The position numbers were made by a program, and so were the translations under genes. The notes under the pieces were generated by a model, which was given only the letters and a program-made list of their open reading frames with translations, was not told the origin of the DNA and searched no databases. Of a DNA stretch of 64,000 nt, positions 22,701 through 32,190 are shown piece by piece; within the stretch, counting starts at the first letter, position 1, and the number at the start of each line of letters is the position of its first letter. This stretch comes from Gracilariopsis chorda. Its lineage: Eukaryota > Rhodophyta > Florideophyceae > Gracilariales > Gracilariaceae. Location: positions 62,001 through 126,000 of the forward strand of contig NBIV01000085.1 of NCBI GenBank assembly GCA_003194525.1, in the 5' to 3' direction.

Positions 22701-22746
22701 TCGTAGAATAACAGATCTGGGGGCAATGGAACCCGCAGCTCCTTAG
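16717..22746 (+). CDS. HIR3/CABIN1-like histone-chaperone scaffold (TPR protein)
   Basis: A 2009-codon intronless frame. Residues about 85-190 form TPR-like helices (LKDPHHALRSYARALDDD, then TWVKAARIAAETGHLHVARRAYEVALSMRP) that match the N-terminal region of CABIN1/Hir3, the scaffold of the HIR complex that deposits H3.3-type histones. A Ser/Lys/Glu-rich disordered region (about 260-480) follows. Then come long helical repeats, another acidic low-complexity segment (about 1010-1100) and a conserved C-terminal helical half. The start could be the Met at 16717 or the one 30 nt downstream, since the first residues are not conserved. Codons 1221-1526 are duplicated at 12919-13833. It ends 150 bp from the convergent RPL5 gene. 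Confidence 0.75.
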   Translation: MLHVQSEVWKTMLQQWATSGSKPRSSNSHAETPEQRENRLLRKYEYALNETSEDARNTLTDIANSLSESRNARLGKRTRPSTPLWERRLRYAVHRNLADVSVRLKDPHHALRSYARALDDDNTDFLTWVKAARIAAETGHLHVARRAYEVALSMRPRHWLVMPEYQAVLCAIFDSDEDVRKLNLAILSPKISLFLTNRRKQMHIENETSSFPIAEHVVITELSWACLVDTLTSCLEKRLSSTGKGGAFDVAHPLTFEIDKSLRPSAPQSAINRDDVISKSSSFDQNEVVDLVSSSRDSDVSKSPTDAKEVSTQAIVNAEQRIPTNCTSSNPSMAPDSERCDGKSRGSSPLRENGIEEVKTSNNVIKKEIQENAKKSQLHKALTKSDVVKESVSEQPKKVELRRSSRSKPQQENQDDERRLTRTATGAKDSTQMDADLVSTLLTICQDRLDDESRTGTRDASPEWKSKERRLPTTIPNPTAKRRPCMWNMVIDERTEAKNVFVFISSFPERNSGPADLMLRTLRRLSEIQVAQYSSTLAVLWSALRRRMQFRLPGSITTTALIVEAMLCSGKKAGKAKERRFNEASQLLSQLHIDYDIEKEPDYLKLRLTWSWTNLYECCGKMQMAFDSANHALHLLTTLEAAGCQERIPEAAGPELSGHCSESLRSLIKERIAGLKRAGDLEKAEVELSKVARGDKEAAIRTVSILAPSVNASIRALEFDQWDDNDQVVEFHSAAEHRKWEERLDAEVELEPRLKVFSEACTKATDLIGELLCFSVRLRMAVHFYASQMRVETKEKEKSLDKSSSCEVRLADLLILIRKYALVIKKIASPSSTDLWNTKEGISGWSMERATAVAEITLISLTKLLITKIPILKFSTPVTELRASQKNKRLGFTRCMLAFVRCYLVNQNCRLSAVRRSEGPESPRTRSLTVKRLFATSYCLRALVDRGCCREEGTSGALMKLYSQFLASRLRQLAIISHLETLREEPQVSQGYTSDSAPDLGSVSRTVGTDLPVNVGRRHNNDSRQEEKRSTEPTNMGSKEAIAGEAGEKEIACVVKKGDDERDGDKENPKLQGDNGTIRGKEYDDQGEEDEDDDTPISQIDTSYAWKNVSVIRRELSQCYQCLYQIPDLELSCAYSQGDPVDLWLEEGCRVSKHIGLQFTSGDPMNVMPVIDIEACCNVYFFYRKRIFEAIGPRRRDGGRGKKLREILSRLAECLPETPPNTVHLLPFKALNEIVMDVISSKGDISRGAAENVTRLEEEWNRGAQSNSKKNSIERAQDVQLSILYFEVFSLHALSTMWTHEQEYKKQKSAERRKSPKEVAERLISAYSDCLVALRSRPWSVGAWILLGRIFVETADLALDERELSLSSFGLYRPGDLATFDEKISSINAIFGRAEASFAFAESLLKHPWAEMASRQLIPIDSALILGQAFQTEEVWNGFGDDGDLFGWFGLTNSTTCRPRMLWEKHPVDKLTKRDNQRLAAIRFGCSALSILRLREHRYFHTHWSHSALETKLLTHPRNRFPEDIVRLSSIALSQLRDARRLCGMDKLLRDEPSQNHSVYSQASAQGVKPARLREGCDPLRPVKADGTGQMRNFWYYLFLEAKLMRKEGRQAKDYLPVFQRALEENKRLRESSRQPPDIEPIYKLHSARMKILRVTEDNVSAIENLALLEKYSYSSQQRPILLEDDQRKDDDDWIIERKIAIAEDIILAMQFCANPKSEMVYSEFFFKSTFCKVTLLVEVLKDVKSAIEELDRLFGTDSALRALDQGPDGVYRGYFYRMWNYRYTDTGIEPALESERKLVRWRGKMLGLYGQLLKNVGEWRLLAAIISRLKKRNSEDLPVDGALLDDLIEAYAVTSRSSILTSMEKSIVTDPSAFESSYRRTWDIYAESLRIAQGVKRVAISLNRGEMNETGGERLISSGRPRCLAAIHTALRLEHVRWKSAIENKPIDMNSMKTLPITGALSEASTLVRQGFVEMLQESASKWPLEDKITKLLLRRITDLGAMEPAAP

Positions 22747-22898
22747 ATTCGAGGAAGTTCGTCTTGACACGCTGCACCATGTTTTCCTGAACGGATGAGC
22801 TGAGTTAACTAGGCTACTGGTTATTAGATTTAGGCAAGACAAAGAGACAATTCATTGTTTACTGAAGGGCACGGGCTCTTTGTGACAGACACCAGGCT

Positions 22899-24107
22899 CT
22901 ACTGGTCTCCACCAGCCGCAGCAGCCAAAACTGCGGTGAGCTTCTCCTTTATTGCTTGCTGACGCTCAGCTTTCGTGCGCTTCGTCAACCTCCAAGTAGT
23001 GTTGTGCTCAACCTTCGCCTTCTCTTTCTTGGTAAAGCTCGGGTCTTCACGAATCTTACGATGCGCCTCGAGATACATGTCCTCTATGCCATCTGCATCA
23101 ATGCCGTCTTTGATGTATCTGGCAAACTGTCTCTGATACGCGTCCTCATCTTCTTCAAGGAGATACTCCATGTACTCCGTAACATGATTCCCAAGAATGC
23201 GGCTTTTGAGAAGCTCCGGATCGAATCCCTCTTCCTTGGTGTAAGCAGGGAAACGCTTCTCATTGTGAGGCACATTCATACCTCCATCTACAGCGCCCTT
23301 CATGACGGCAAACACTTTGTTTCCAGTGCTAGTGCTCACCAAACCAATGTCAAGGAGAGCGGTGAATGGGCGACGGTCTTCATCTTCCTCAATGTCAAAC
23401 ATCTCCCCATCAACTTCCTCAACACCAACGTACTTCTCATCTAATCCAAGCTTCTGAAGGTGACGACGGGCGCAGAGGAGGCCAACGCAATAAGCAGCAG
23501 AAAAGTTCGTGAGCCCGTGCTTGATGCCATATCGCGGAAGCTCGTGTGCGTAGGCAGCAGTAAGGATCTCGTCACCTGCGATACGAGCTGCAACAACTTG
23601 GCATATAATATCCCTATTCATGATGAGATCAAAACGTCAAAGCTTGTCAGCGAATTGCCCGATCGTACTACGAAGCTCCGAAGCACTCGGTTTCGTGTCG
23701 ATGTGTACAATGGCATGCGTAGTGCACGTCAACAGAATTATGCGCTTGTGAAATTAACCACAAAGATCCATCAAGCAGGACCCGTGGATAACAATCTACG
23801 CGAGATGTTGTACCTAGTGGTTGCATACGAGATTATGAGGCTCGAATAAAGAACCTTTTGGCGCTCATCGAATGCCCTCACTTGCATCTGCACTGTGCGG
23901 GTTAACGTCCTGAATAAGAGATCGGATAACTAACCTGTTGGTAAAACGAACAACCAGCCTGTACTTGGGCGAATTGTACTTCCTTTTGTCCTGAGTGATG
24001 AGACGACGGCGGGCTTGGTAGTCAGTCTTTCCTTCGCGACGACGGCGGAACTTTGTCTGATAGCGCTTTGAGTACGCCTTATTCTTAACAAACTTTGAAC
24101 GCGCCAT
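22899..24107 (-). CDS. RPL5: Cytosolic 60S ribosomal protein L5 (uL18), two exons
   Basis: Exon 1 is 24107-23935 (57 codons plus 2 nt) and exon 2 is 23613-22899. The 321-bp intron (23934-23614) has donor GTTAGT and acceptor AATAG. Joining restores the family block VRFTNR-DIICQ exactly. The product is 295 residues, normal for the family (about 297 in animals). It binds 5S rRNA with uL5 and joins the large subunit. Motifs seen are [51 protein letters not shown] and the basic C-terminus. A reading that starts at the in-intron ATG (23621) would lose the RNA-binding N-terminus. A 134-bp foldback sits about 200 bp upstream. Confidence 0.97.
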
Positions 24108-24312
24108 TGAGGATTGAACGACGATAGTCGATTGAAGGAAACGCAGCGATGTGTTGATTGTAGGGGATAGAAAAGGGTCTAGGAGCAATCACCTGGTAGA
24201 TGTTATTAGCGGGCGTCGACGGCGACGAGACGGTGGATCACGTTTCACGGGATCCAAAACTGCGAATTTCCGATCCAATTAGTACCTCGGCTTCGGTATC
24301 ATTTGCATCGTA

Positions 24313-24446
24313 CAGGTACAAAGGGTGGAGTATGTAAGATACAAATGCACTGTCATACACAACCTCTTCTACCTCGCCGAGATCTCGTCGAGGAGGTTGT
24401 GTACGGCGGAACATGTGTGTCTCACATAGTCTACCCTTTGTACCTG
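24313..24446. repeat. 134-bp foldback (MITE-like) upstream of RPL5
   Basis: The outer arms of about 31 bp begin CAGGTACAAAGGGT at 24313, with the inverted copy ending at 24446 and a few mismatches. An inner pair (ACACAACCTC / GAGGTTGTGT) adds a second stem. No coding capacity. Confidence 0.75.
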
Positions 24447-25066
24447 AACCGAATCTGAACCTTCTGTTCTTGGCTTTTCACGGGTTATTGTGCACTGGCA
24501 TCAACATCCGTAGCGCTCCCATTGGCAGCGGCATGACATTGTCATCCTGTTCGAACTGCCTGCACAAGACATGTCTTTCTGAAAGGGCCACGTTCGCTCG
24601 TTCCTGTAACACTACGGATTTCATGTGCATTTCATGTGCATTTCATGTGGCACATACTGCGAGGGTGCCCGAGTGTGAAGTGAACAACATCCGGTATCCC
24701 TTTGAAAGAACAATCTCACAAGGCCTGCCTTTGACCGTTACTCGACCGCGCCTAAGGGGGTATCGTGCAATACCATATCTTCGTAAAGTTGCAGCCCCGA
24801 AAACGATTGTCTAGCAGCACCTAAAGCCTCACATCCAATCTGTGCACGAATCACTTTGTCCCATTTTCCGTTTCGATCGCTTACAAGTCGCAATCGAAGG
24901 GAAACACAAATCGAACTCAGAAAGGCTATTTCCCAGCTTTTTGATATACAAGTGCGGAGTCGGCCTCGTGTAGGGGCGCTTAGTGCGAGCATGATAAGCT
25001 CTGACTAGAGCAGAACGCGCAGACTCCACTTCAATCCAAACGTTCTCCAGTCTTAAAACTCACCCG
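24447..25066. other. Divergent intergenic region between RPL5 and the PRA1-family gene
   Basis: I see no gene. An 11-bp unit (ATTTCATGTGC) is repeated about three times at 24620-24652. Promoters for the two divergent genes should lie between 24108 and 25066, but no core element is clear. Confidence 0.5.
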
Positions 25067-25588
25067 ATGGAAGCTCTTAAGCAATTTGCAGATGGTCTTT
25101 ACTGGCAGCCATTCGATCCGTCAACTGACACGCCACTCAAAGACCGGTACGAACTGGCACAGCAAAGTGTGCGACCATGGAGCGAATTCTTCGACATATC
25201 CGAGTTCAATTTGCCGCCGTTTGGGCAAATCACAGCACGCATGAAGCACAACATTGAAACATTTCTGTACAATTACTTTGTGTTAGTTGCACTGCAGATT
25301 GTGTTGTTCTCAATCACGCATACTGGCATTGCTCTTTGTTTGGTCTTATTGCTAGTGTTCTTGTACTTGCTGTTTATCAAGTTTCCGGAGGATATCGAGG
25401 TTGGGCAGTTCAACATCGATTCAACGATGAAGAAAATTATGGCCGGGATTGCGGTGTGTTTGGCTTTGTTTCTTGGGCACATTTTGACGTTTGTTATTTC
25501 GGTGTGCGTGTTTGTGCTGATTGTTGTCGGTATCCACACACTGATTCGAGATGACAGCAGTGAACTGACTCTGGACGAAGGAATGTAA
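25067..25588 (+). CDS. PRA1-family membrane protein (prenylated Rab acceptor)
   Basis: A 173-residue intronless protein with the family's N-terminal block RPWSEFFDISEFNLPP, then R-MKHNIETFLYNYFVL. Two hydrophobic hairpins follow (about residues 65-82, 86-104, 122-138 and 141-159). PRA1/Yip3 proteins sit in ER and Golgi membranes and act on prenylated Rab GTPases in vesicle traffic. Length and four membrane segments are normal. The C-terminal tail is short and acidic. Confidence 0.85.
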   Translation: MEALKQFADGLYWQPFDPSTDTPLKDRYELAQQSVRPWSEFFDISEFNLPPFGQITARMKHNIETFLYNYFVLVALQIVLFSITHTGIALCLVLLLVFLYLLFIKFPEDIEVGQFNIDSTMKKIMAGIAVCLALFLGHILTFVISVCVFVLIVVGIHTLIRDDSSELTLDEGM

Positions 25589-26337
25589 CATTGGTCGATA
25601 CCGTGAAGAACAGCTGCAACAGCTAAAGTCCAAAATGTATGGACAAGAAAAGCAAGGAAAGACACAAGGCTTAGTCGGATGTGTGAGTTCAATTGCTGAC
25701 GTTGCCCCTGCGTGGTTCTTCGAGAGGCGCAATTTAAATGTATACTTTGCCTTCGAAACAAAACAGATTTGAGGCAGAATGCAAGAGGTTTCTTTTTCGA
25801 CTCTGTGATTACTCGCACGTCATGGCGAAGGATGTGCAAGAATGAAGTGTTTGCTTTTGATGGAAGCATGAGTGATTATGATAGGCTGTACATGCATTGT
25901 AGTAAAAGAAGTGCTATACGAGACGGGGTGCCTTCTTGACTTTACTAGTTCGACCAAGGTCGATCTCAAACAGAAAGGGATCACCCCTTTTTCACTCTGG
26001 GCTCGCGCATGTTCAATCACAACACTAGGTCGAGATTCAGGGTCCGATATCTTTACATGCTCAAAAAGCGTAGATTCGGCGTTGCGAAAGTTACTCAAGG
26101 AGGAAATGCACAAACGCGCAACAGGTTAACATGACGATGTCTGCCTTGCATGAGTGCCCGCTCACACTGAATTGAGAGGAATAAGAGAGATGATAAGCCG
26201 GCAAAGTCTGGTTTACATCTTCCTCTTCAGTCATAAGTAGCCCCGCTCAGGGCACATGCAGTTCCGCCCGTCGAGGTGTGCCGACCTTCGGAAAAGGCAG
26301 TAAAACACTATAAAGTTACGCCGGATGAGGAAGCCAA
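25589..26337. other. Intergenic, no gene seen
   Basis: Only short open frames on both strands, with no recognised motif. It ends at the target duplication of the hAT element. Confidence 0.55.
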
Positions 26338-26345
26338 CTGGAGAT

Positions 26346-28983
26346 CAGGCCCGTAACTATGACTGACTAACTAGCGTCAAAGATAGCATTGACTTAACTA
26401 ACTAGAGCAAGAAAAGTCATTGTAAGTCATTAGTCAGTTCACATGCACACGTTGAACAACTCATAGAGATGTCCCACGTGCTGCACCTTGGAGATCGAGC
26501 AGTCGCTATTCCGTCAGAGCTCGTGACTCGGCCGCTCAGAACCGACATCTTGTCGTACTTGAGCCGAAAACCACCCAAGCAACATGCCCCAGCAAGAACA
26601 AGGCCGGACAGTAACGCTTTCGGCTTCCGCAGTAATTGCCAAACAAAATGTTCAACAAAGGAAACGGCGTGGGCCTGGAAAAGGTAAGGGATCAAGCACA
26701 AAGAGTTCAATCTGGAGCACAGTTGCTGCCAAGATTATCCAAGCAGAACGACCAAAGTTTCAATGTGAGGTTTGTGGCCTCATACGCAGTATGAATCAAT
26801 CTTATTCAAACAGCAACATTGTATTACATTACAAGACATATCACAAACGTTTATATGATCAACTGGAATATCACGGATCCCGAAACGGTACGGAAACACT
26901 ACTAAGAAAGCTTATAAAGACGGAAACAGAAAACCAAGAATGCAGATCTTCGCTACATCCACTTCAAAGATTTTTCACCACTGAAAATGCCACGCAGGTA
27001 CGTGAAAACCAGTTCCATTTCGTGCCTCCCAAGACAATTCAAACCGTGGCCATCGTACTCTTTGGATGTTTGAGTGAGGTATCTTTTTCCAAAATTGGTT
27101 CCCCCGAATTCCAAGGCTTGGTAGATCGTTTTGGCGGACGCGTTCAATACTGCAGCTCTCAGAGCATTGATTCGTACACTGTGCCAACTTAAAAGGCAGT
27201 TTGCTGTCTGCTTCGTGATAAGGTGAAAAAGGCTAGAACGGGATCAGTGACATTTGACGCCTGGAGTGCCGCACTTGGAGCACCAATAATGGGCGTAACA
27301 TGGCACTTTGTTGACAAAAGTTGGAAACTGTGTTCGATACCGATTGCCTCATTGAACATCAACGGTCTTCCCAAAAACAGTGAACAGCTCTGCGCCGTCT
27401 TGCAAGAGATAATTTCTACTAATCTGGTGGTGGGGTCTGATGATATAGTAGTATCAACAGTGACATCCGATAACGAGGCAGCCACAGCAAGGGCTGTCGA
27501 TCTCTTTACGAGTTTTGGTGGTTCAATTCGCTGCGTTGTCCATACCTTGGCATTGGTGGTCAACGATGTCTTCGTCGATGGCACTCCCTGGCAGAATTTC
27601 ATGAACCATATCAACAAGATCACGTCCTATTTCAACTTCCATCCAAAAGCTAACATGCTTTTGAGAGAGAAGCAGCGCAGTGAGGGTATTACTGAGGATC
27701 GTCTACAGCGTCTGAAACACGATGTGCTTACTAGATGGCACTCCCGGCTTGGTGCTATGACCACATATCTCTCCAGGCTTTTAAATATTTCTGAGGTTGC
27801 TCAGGATCTTGGTGTATCATCAACCGATCTTCCGAGTCTTTCCAGTGAGCAAGTTACATGTTTAGTGGAGATAGTGTCGGTCTTAAAGGAAGTAAGGCGT
27901 GTGGCACGCCAACTGGAAGCCGACAAGTATGTTACAATGTCATGCGCTCTACGACTAACGCACGAGCTGTATGAGACTCTTCAGATTATGTCTGGAGACT
28001 TGGTGCCCTCTTCTAGAGGCTTCTATGAACCTCAGGACACTACAGATGCATCTTTATTTTCTGAGACTGAGAGCACTGCGATGGCACTGATTCCCAGTTC
28101 TGCAGTGTCAGATGCTGGAAGGGATGAGGCAAGGAAAGTACGCTTGGTGAAGTCGCCGGCTCGTGAACTTTGCCAAAAACTATGTCATGCGCTGCACGTT
28201 CGTCTAGGTGATCTTTGGGAACCTGTGAGATCTGATCTCTTTTCGTGGCGTGATGTAAACTCGGAAGTCATTTCGAGTGGTGAGGTGAGTATTCCGGCAG
28301 CATTTAATGTGGCAAGGCGTGTGGTGTTGTTTCATTTAGCCGCCATTCGTGATATCAACGAATGCGAACTGGATTTTCTACGGGAAAGTGAGCAAGATAA
28401 GGAAGTTTACTTTTAGAATTTGTATGGCAGTCTAGTGCGAGAAGTTCTGGAACTCGATGAGTCTGTTCTTTTGTCTGCGGATTCCCTAAAAGTTCTTTTT
28501 CGCCTATTTCATCAACAAATGCGGGCCAAAATGAAGCGACTGGGGCGAAGGAATCCAAACGAAGCATTGTTGTTTTGGAAAGCAGCAAATGAATCAAGTG
28601 GTCTTGTTAGTCCTGTGCCGTTCAATATGATAGCCAGAGCGTTTCTGGCTTCTCAGGCATCTTCTGCGGCTGCTGAACGTTTTTTCAGCGATCTCGGACG
28701 GCGGGAAGGATCTACATCTCAATCTCTACTTTGTAGTACGGCAGAAATGTGTGAGATGATTCGCGTGTTTGTTCGAAGTGAGTTAGAAGCAATCAATTTG
28801 ACCCAGGCCAGTTTGGTTTATCCGAAGGGTGAGATGTTCAAGAAAGTTTCTCGAAGAATTGCAAGGTTAGTCTGGAAGGAGATGGATGACTGATTCTATG
28901 ACTACAATGACTAACATGTCCTTCAATGCCATGACTAGTAGGATCGGATTGTGATTTGTTAGTTAGTCATCTTTACGGGCCTG
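26346..28983 (+). mobile_element. Complete hAT DNA transposon with TIRs and 8-bp target duplication
   Basis: The left end CAGGCCCGTAA (26346) is the inverse of the right end TTACGGGCCTG (to 28983). Similarity continues for about 26 bp with a few mismatches. The 8-bp sequence CTGGAGAT directly flanks both ends (26338-26345 and 28984-28991), the size expected for hAT insertion. One transposase gene lies inside. Confidence 0.95.
26584..28893 (+). pseudogene. hAT transposase with two in-frame stops
   Basis: One frame of 770 codons has a BED-type zinc finger (FQCEVCGLIRSMN, then VLHYKTYHKR), the RNase H-like core (VTFDAWSAALGAPIMGVTWHF; STVTSDNEAATARAV; RCVVHTLALVVND; LTRWHSRLGAM) and the C-terminal dimerisation block (IARAFLASQASSAAAERFFS). 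It cuts and pastes the element. Only TAA at 27190 and TAG at 28414 break it, with no frameshift. The copy is therefore fairly young but probably cannot make its own transposase. Confidence 0.92.
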
Positions 28984-30260
28984 CTGGAGATGCGATTGAG
29001 TCTATTAGGGGAATTTAGCCGTCGAATAGATAATTAGCATTCTACTTGTAGAAAGCGAATACCGCTGCCTTGGAATTGGAGGCACGTGCTCGTAAAATAT
29101 GCGGATTCGCGTGACTTCGCGCGATTCGTTCGCAGGCGAGCAGCACCCAAAGGCCAATGGATCGATGAGAAGCTCCTTCTCTCTCCCCTCGTCCCCCCGG
29201 CTTTAATAAAGCAGTGTAGATTTCCAACATTCTAATTAGAAGTTGGGAGCACTGGCTCCACGGCGCTCAAGATAACCCACAGCAACTAACAGCGAGTTCG
29301 TGCGCGCCACATAAACACACACACACATAAGTAGCGATGACAATGTTTTTGGTTGCAATAGCACGTTTGTCAAAAATTGTCGAGTCAGAAATCTTTCACA
29401 TGTAGGGCCGGATATTCAGCAAAAAAACATAGGCGTACGAAGAATCGAAGTTTTACATGCACAGCTCTTCTTGGTACCTGCCGCAAAGCTACACCCGGGA
29501 GCTTCGTATGTCGGTGAGAATAAACGCGTACTCTATGACTGTCCTGGAGGGGTAAAGAAGTATATGGACCATTGCGTGCTGCGCTGTCAGTTGGTAAACA
29601 AAACGAGGCGCGATAACGGTTGTTTATCCAAGGGAAGAAGGAAAATAATTCAGGACTAAGGAGATGAAGAAAGATGGAAAATTTTGTCAAAGTTTCTATT
29701 GGACAGGCGCTGCAGAAGTTTGTTGTTGGTCAGCGGAGAGAGAAGCATCTGCCGTAATTGGATATTAAACCTCGCACAATACATACAAGCCTTCGATGCA
29801 CACATATGATAGAAGTCAAACAAGTACCTTGCTTGTGTTCTTGGTGCAGTACATCAACTTGCTCCAAGCTAACGTAGTGTACCAAGCACACACAAGGCGG
29901 CACGCTGAGAAGCTTGGGACGTGCACATGGCTTCCTAGCTAGGCTATCCTATAGGGTCGCCCAAAGATGTTCATAAATATTAGGTGTGCTTCAACGTAGA
30001 GAACGAGATAGATGGTAGCGGGTAGCTACAGAGAGAGATTTTGCGTTTCATAAGCATGAGCTATGATGACAATCGAGTGACCTGGATCTGCACCGTGATT
30101 TTTATCTTAACCTTATCGGACTAGTGAAACACACAGCTTGTAAACTCCTTTGTCCCTATTTGTAATCACCCGTCGCGGGGTGACACAACCACGGGCCCGG
30201 TCCGTAATAGATTATTCTGCATTTCAATCAAGAAATAAACGGCACTGAATTGTAGAAAAA

Positions 30261-30320
30261 GGATCAATCTGCGTGATATCCTAGGGATATCCCTAGCTAG
30301 GATATCACGCAGATTGATCC
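30261..30320. repeat. Perfect 24-bp-arm palindrome with palindromic centre
   Basis: The arms 30261-30284 and 30297-30320 are exact inverse copies around a 12-bp spacer. The flanking bases 30260 and 30321 also pair. The stretch 30281-30296 (CTAGGGATATCCCTAG) is itself a perfect 16-bp palindrome, so two alternative hairpins are possible. Confidence 0.92.
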
Positions 30321-31108
30321 TATAACCCTTACTCGCACAGTCCGTTAACCACCCTTCGTGCACTGTGGTGTTGTGCAGCAACGCGCGATGGTCGGGCACT
30401 GTTTAGAACTACCAATCGTAGAACGTTCTGCGAATGTGGGAAGCTCATACATTCACTCAGGGGCCTACTGCAAAGTATGATACGGGTGTGACCGACCTTT
30501 TTGAGTCAACGGGCACAACGCAGATCGACGATGTTGGCTAGGCTCTTCTGACTTTCTCTCTAATACCTCTGGTGCCCCTGCGATTCCATCGTGTTGGGGT
30601 TTCTCACATATATTACGTCATGAGGAAAGTACGAGCTGCACAATACCGAAAAAGGAGAGGTATACAGGTTGTTGCCAAGGTTTCTGCTCGAGACAAACAA
30701 GGTAACATTACATTGACTTCCCAACTGGTCGTGGTTTGTCCCTCTTGTAGCTTCCCCTGAAAAACGTGACGGAAAGTGGGAGGAAGTAGAGAGAAAACGA
30801 GGAACATTGGCAGCCAGACGGGTGCTCTGTCGGGCCTTCTGTAACTCAGCTAGACGCTGCCTTTTTATCCTAGGGTAGCTTCAGAGTATCTGTTACATGA
30901 CCCTTTAACGTCGGAATTCCTTGGAGAAGAGCACTAAAACAGTGACGTGCAAATCTCTAGGATGAATCGAAGGGCTTGTTCAATTCTTTGCACGGTGCAA
31001 CGTCGGGTAATTGATCCGCCCCATCATTTGATCGTTTGGTGGGACCGAATACGCCTGTATCACGCACTAAACGCACAATCGCTGTCGCTCGTAGGCCGCA
31101 TACAGAGA

Positions 31109-31241
31109 AGATAGTTTCGCTACCATAGCAATCACGCTAGATGTACAGATTCCGTGAAATACGTTCTAGCGTGACGAAGTTGCACAGTCCAGAGTCTGTG
31201 GTACTAGTTGCAGCGTGATTGCCTTGGTAGCGAAACTATCT
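31109..31241. repeat. 133-bp foldback with 30-bp terminal inverted repeats
   Basis: The left arm starts AGATAGTTTCGCTACC and the right arm is its inverse, ending GGTAGCGAAACTATCT. About 30 bp pair with two mismatches. An inner pair (TCACGCTAGA / TCTAGCGTGA) offers another stem. Size and form suit a MITE. No clear target duplication. Confidence 0.85.
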
Positions 31242-32190
31242 CTGGAAAACAGAGACGGAGATAAATGAATCTTTATTCTCACTCTTCAAGCACGAGTCAG
31301 CGTGCTAATAATATGAGAGCAAAGGAGTATTCGGGGTAGCAAACCCCATCTTAAGCTTGTAATAAACCTTTGCCTTGCCTGACCCGTAATTTGGAAGCTC
31401 ACTTTGAGCTGTCAAAGCATGTCTTTCTCGTCACATGTGCACGCAACGATATGTTCGGAATCTCCCCTTGCAGCCGTGCCAGCGAGATTCCACTCGGTAC
31501 GAAGGAGGCGTTCACTGTAACTAATCTGTAAGCTGCAAGCGGTGCCTGACAGGGCACTGCAATTGGTAAACATCAGCTCTTTGTTCAGTTCTTCAGCAGT
31601 CTACATTTAGTCTACCAGAAGGAGCGCCGCCTTCCCGATCAGGGCTCCGTGCACGCGTGCCTCGAGAGTGAATCTGCCCATGCAGTGCGCCGCGGCTGCA
31701 TACGCGCGACTTTGAAATCAAACCGCTTTGATCACGCAGCGCCGCTTTTCGCTTAGCCCAACGTACTGCACGCCCGGCACTCGCTCCCGCGCCCTGTTCT
31801 GCGTTTCCCCTCAAACACGAGAACGCAGACCACCGCAGGAAAACCGCAGGCAACCCTGCCTCTCTACACGCGCCCGTTTCTAATCCCCCTCCTGTTGTGT
31901 TCGTCTCCCGCCAACTCCATCCCGAATTGTCTGTCCACCAACGAGCATATCGACGGTATGCCATCCTTGTGCAGCTTATTAGGCTTCCCAACCGCGTAAT
32001 CCCCTGCTTGCCCGACTCGCATTCACGTTGGTGAATCCTTGATGCCTGCACTACCTTCACTCCACGCGAATGCATTTCTTCACCTCTCCCACTTTCCCTT
32101 GATCCCGCTCATTCTGGTCTTTATCCGCTCCCGTGTTTTTCCTTGTTTTCCAGCCCTTCCTCCTGCCAACCGCTCTTGTAATCTTGCGTA

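Larger units (their letters stand above)
28992..32190. other. Three-kilobase gene-free stretch with foldbacks
   Basis: No open frame here has a recognisable motif. The long minus-strand frame at 31593-32075 is in a GC-richer stretch just before the BRUTUS-like gene, is Arg/Gly rich and looks spurious. The stretch holds a CA-rich run (about 29310), a 60-bp palindrome (30261-30320) and a 133-bp foldback (31109-31241). Confidence 0.55.

Noticed and set aside
24413-24814. Plus-strand 133-codon frame with several Cys
   Set aside because: It begins inside the foldback arm, includes a short tandem repeat and has no recognisable zinc-finger spacing.
320-28416. TAG as a recoded or read-through sense codon
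   Set aside because: TAG interrupts several transposon frames, but host genes here end with TAG (HIR3/CABIN1-like at 22746, RPL5 at 22899), and other transposon frames are cut by TAA or TGA. Ordinary decay is simpler.
31593-32075. Minus-strand 160-codon gene upstream of the BRUTUS-like gene
   Set aside because: Arg/Gly-rich low-complexity translation in the GC-rich leader region of the plus-strand gene, with no motif.
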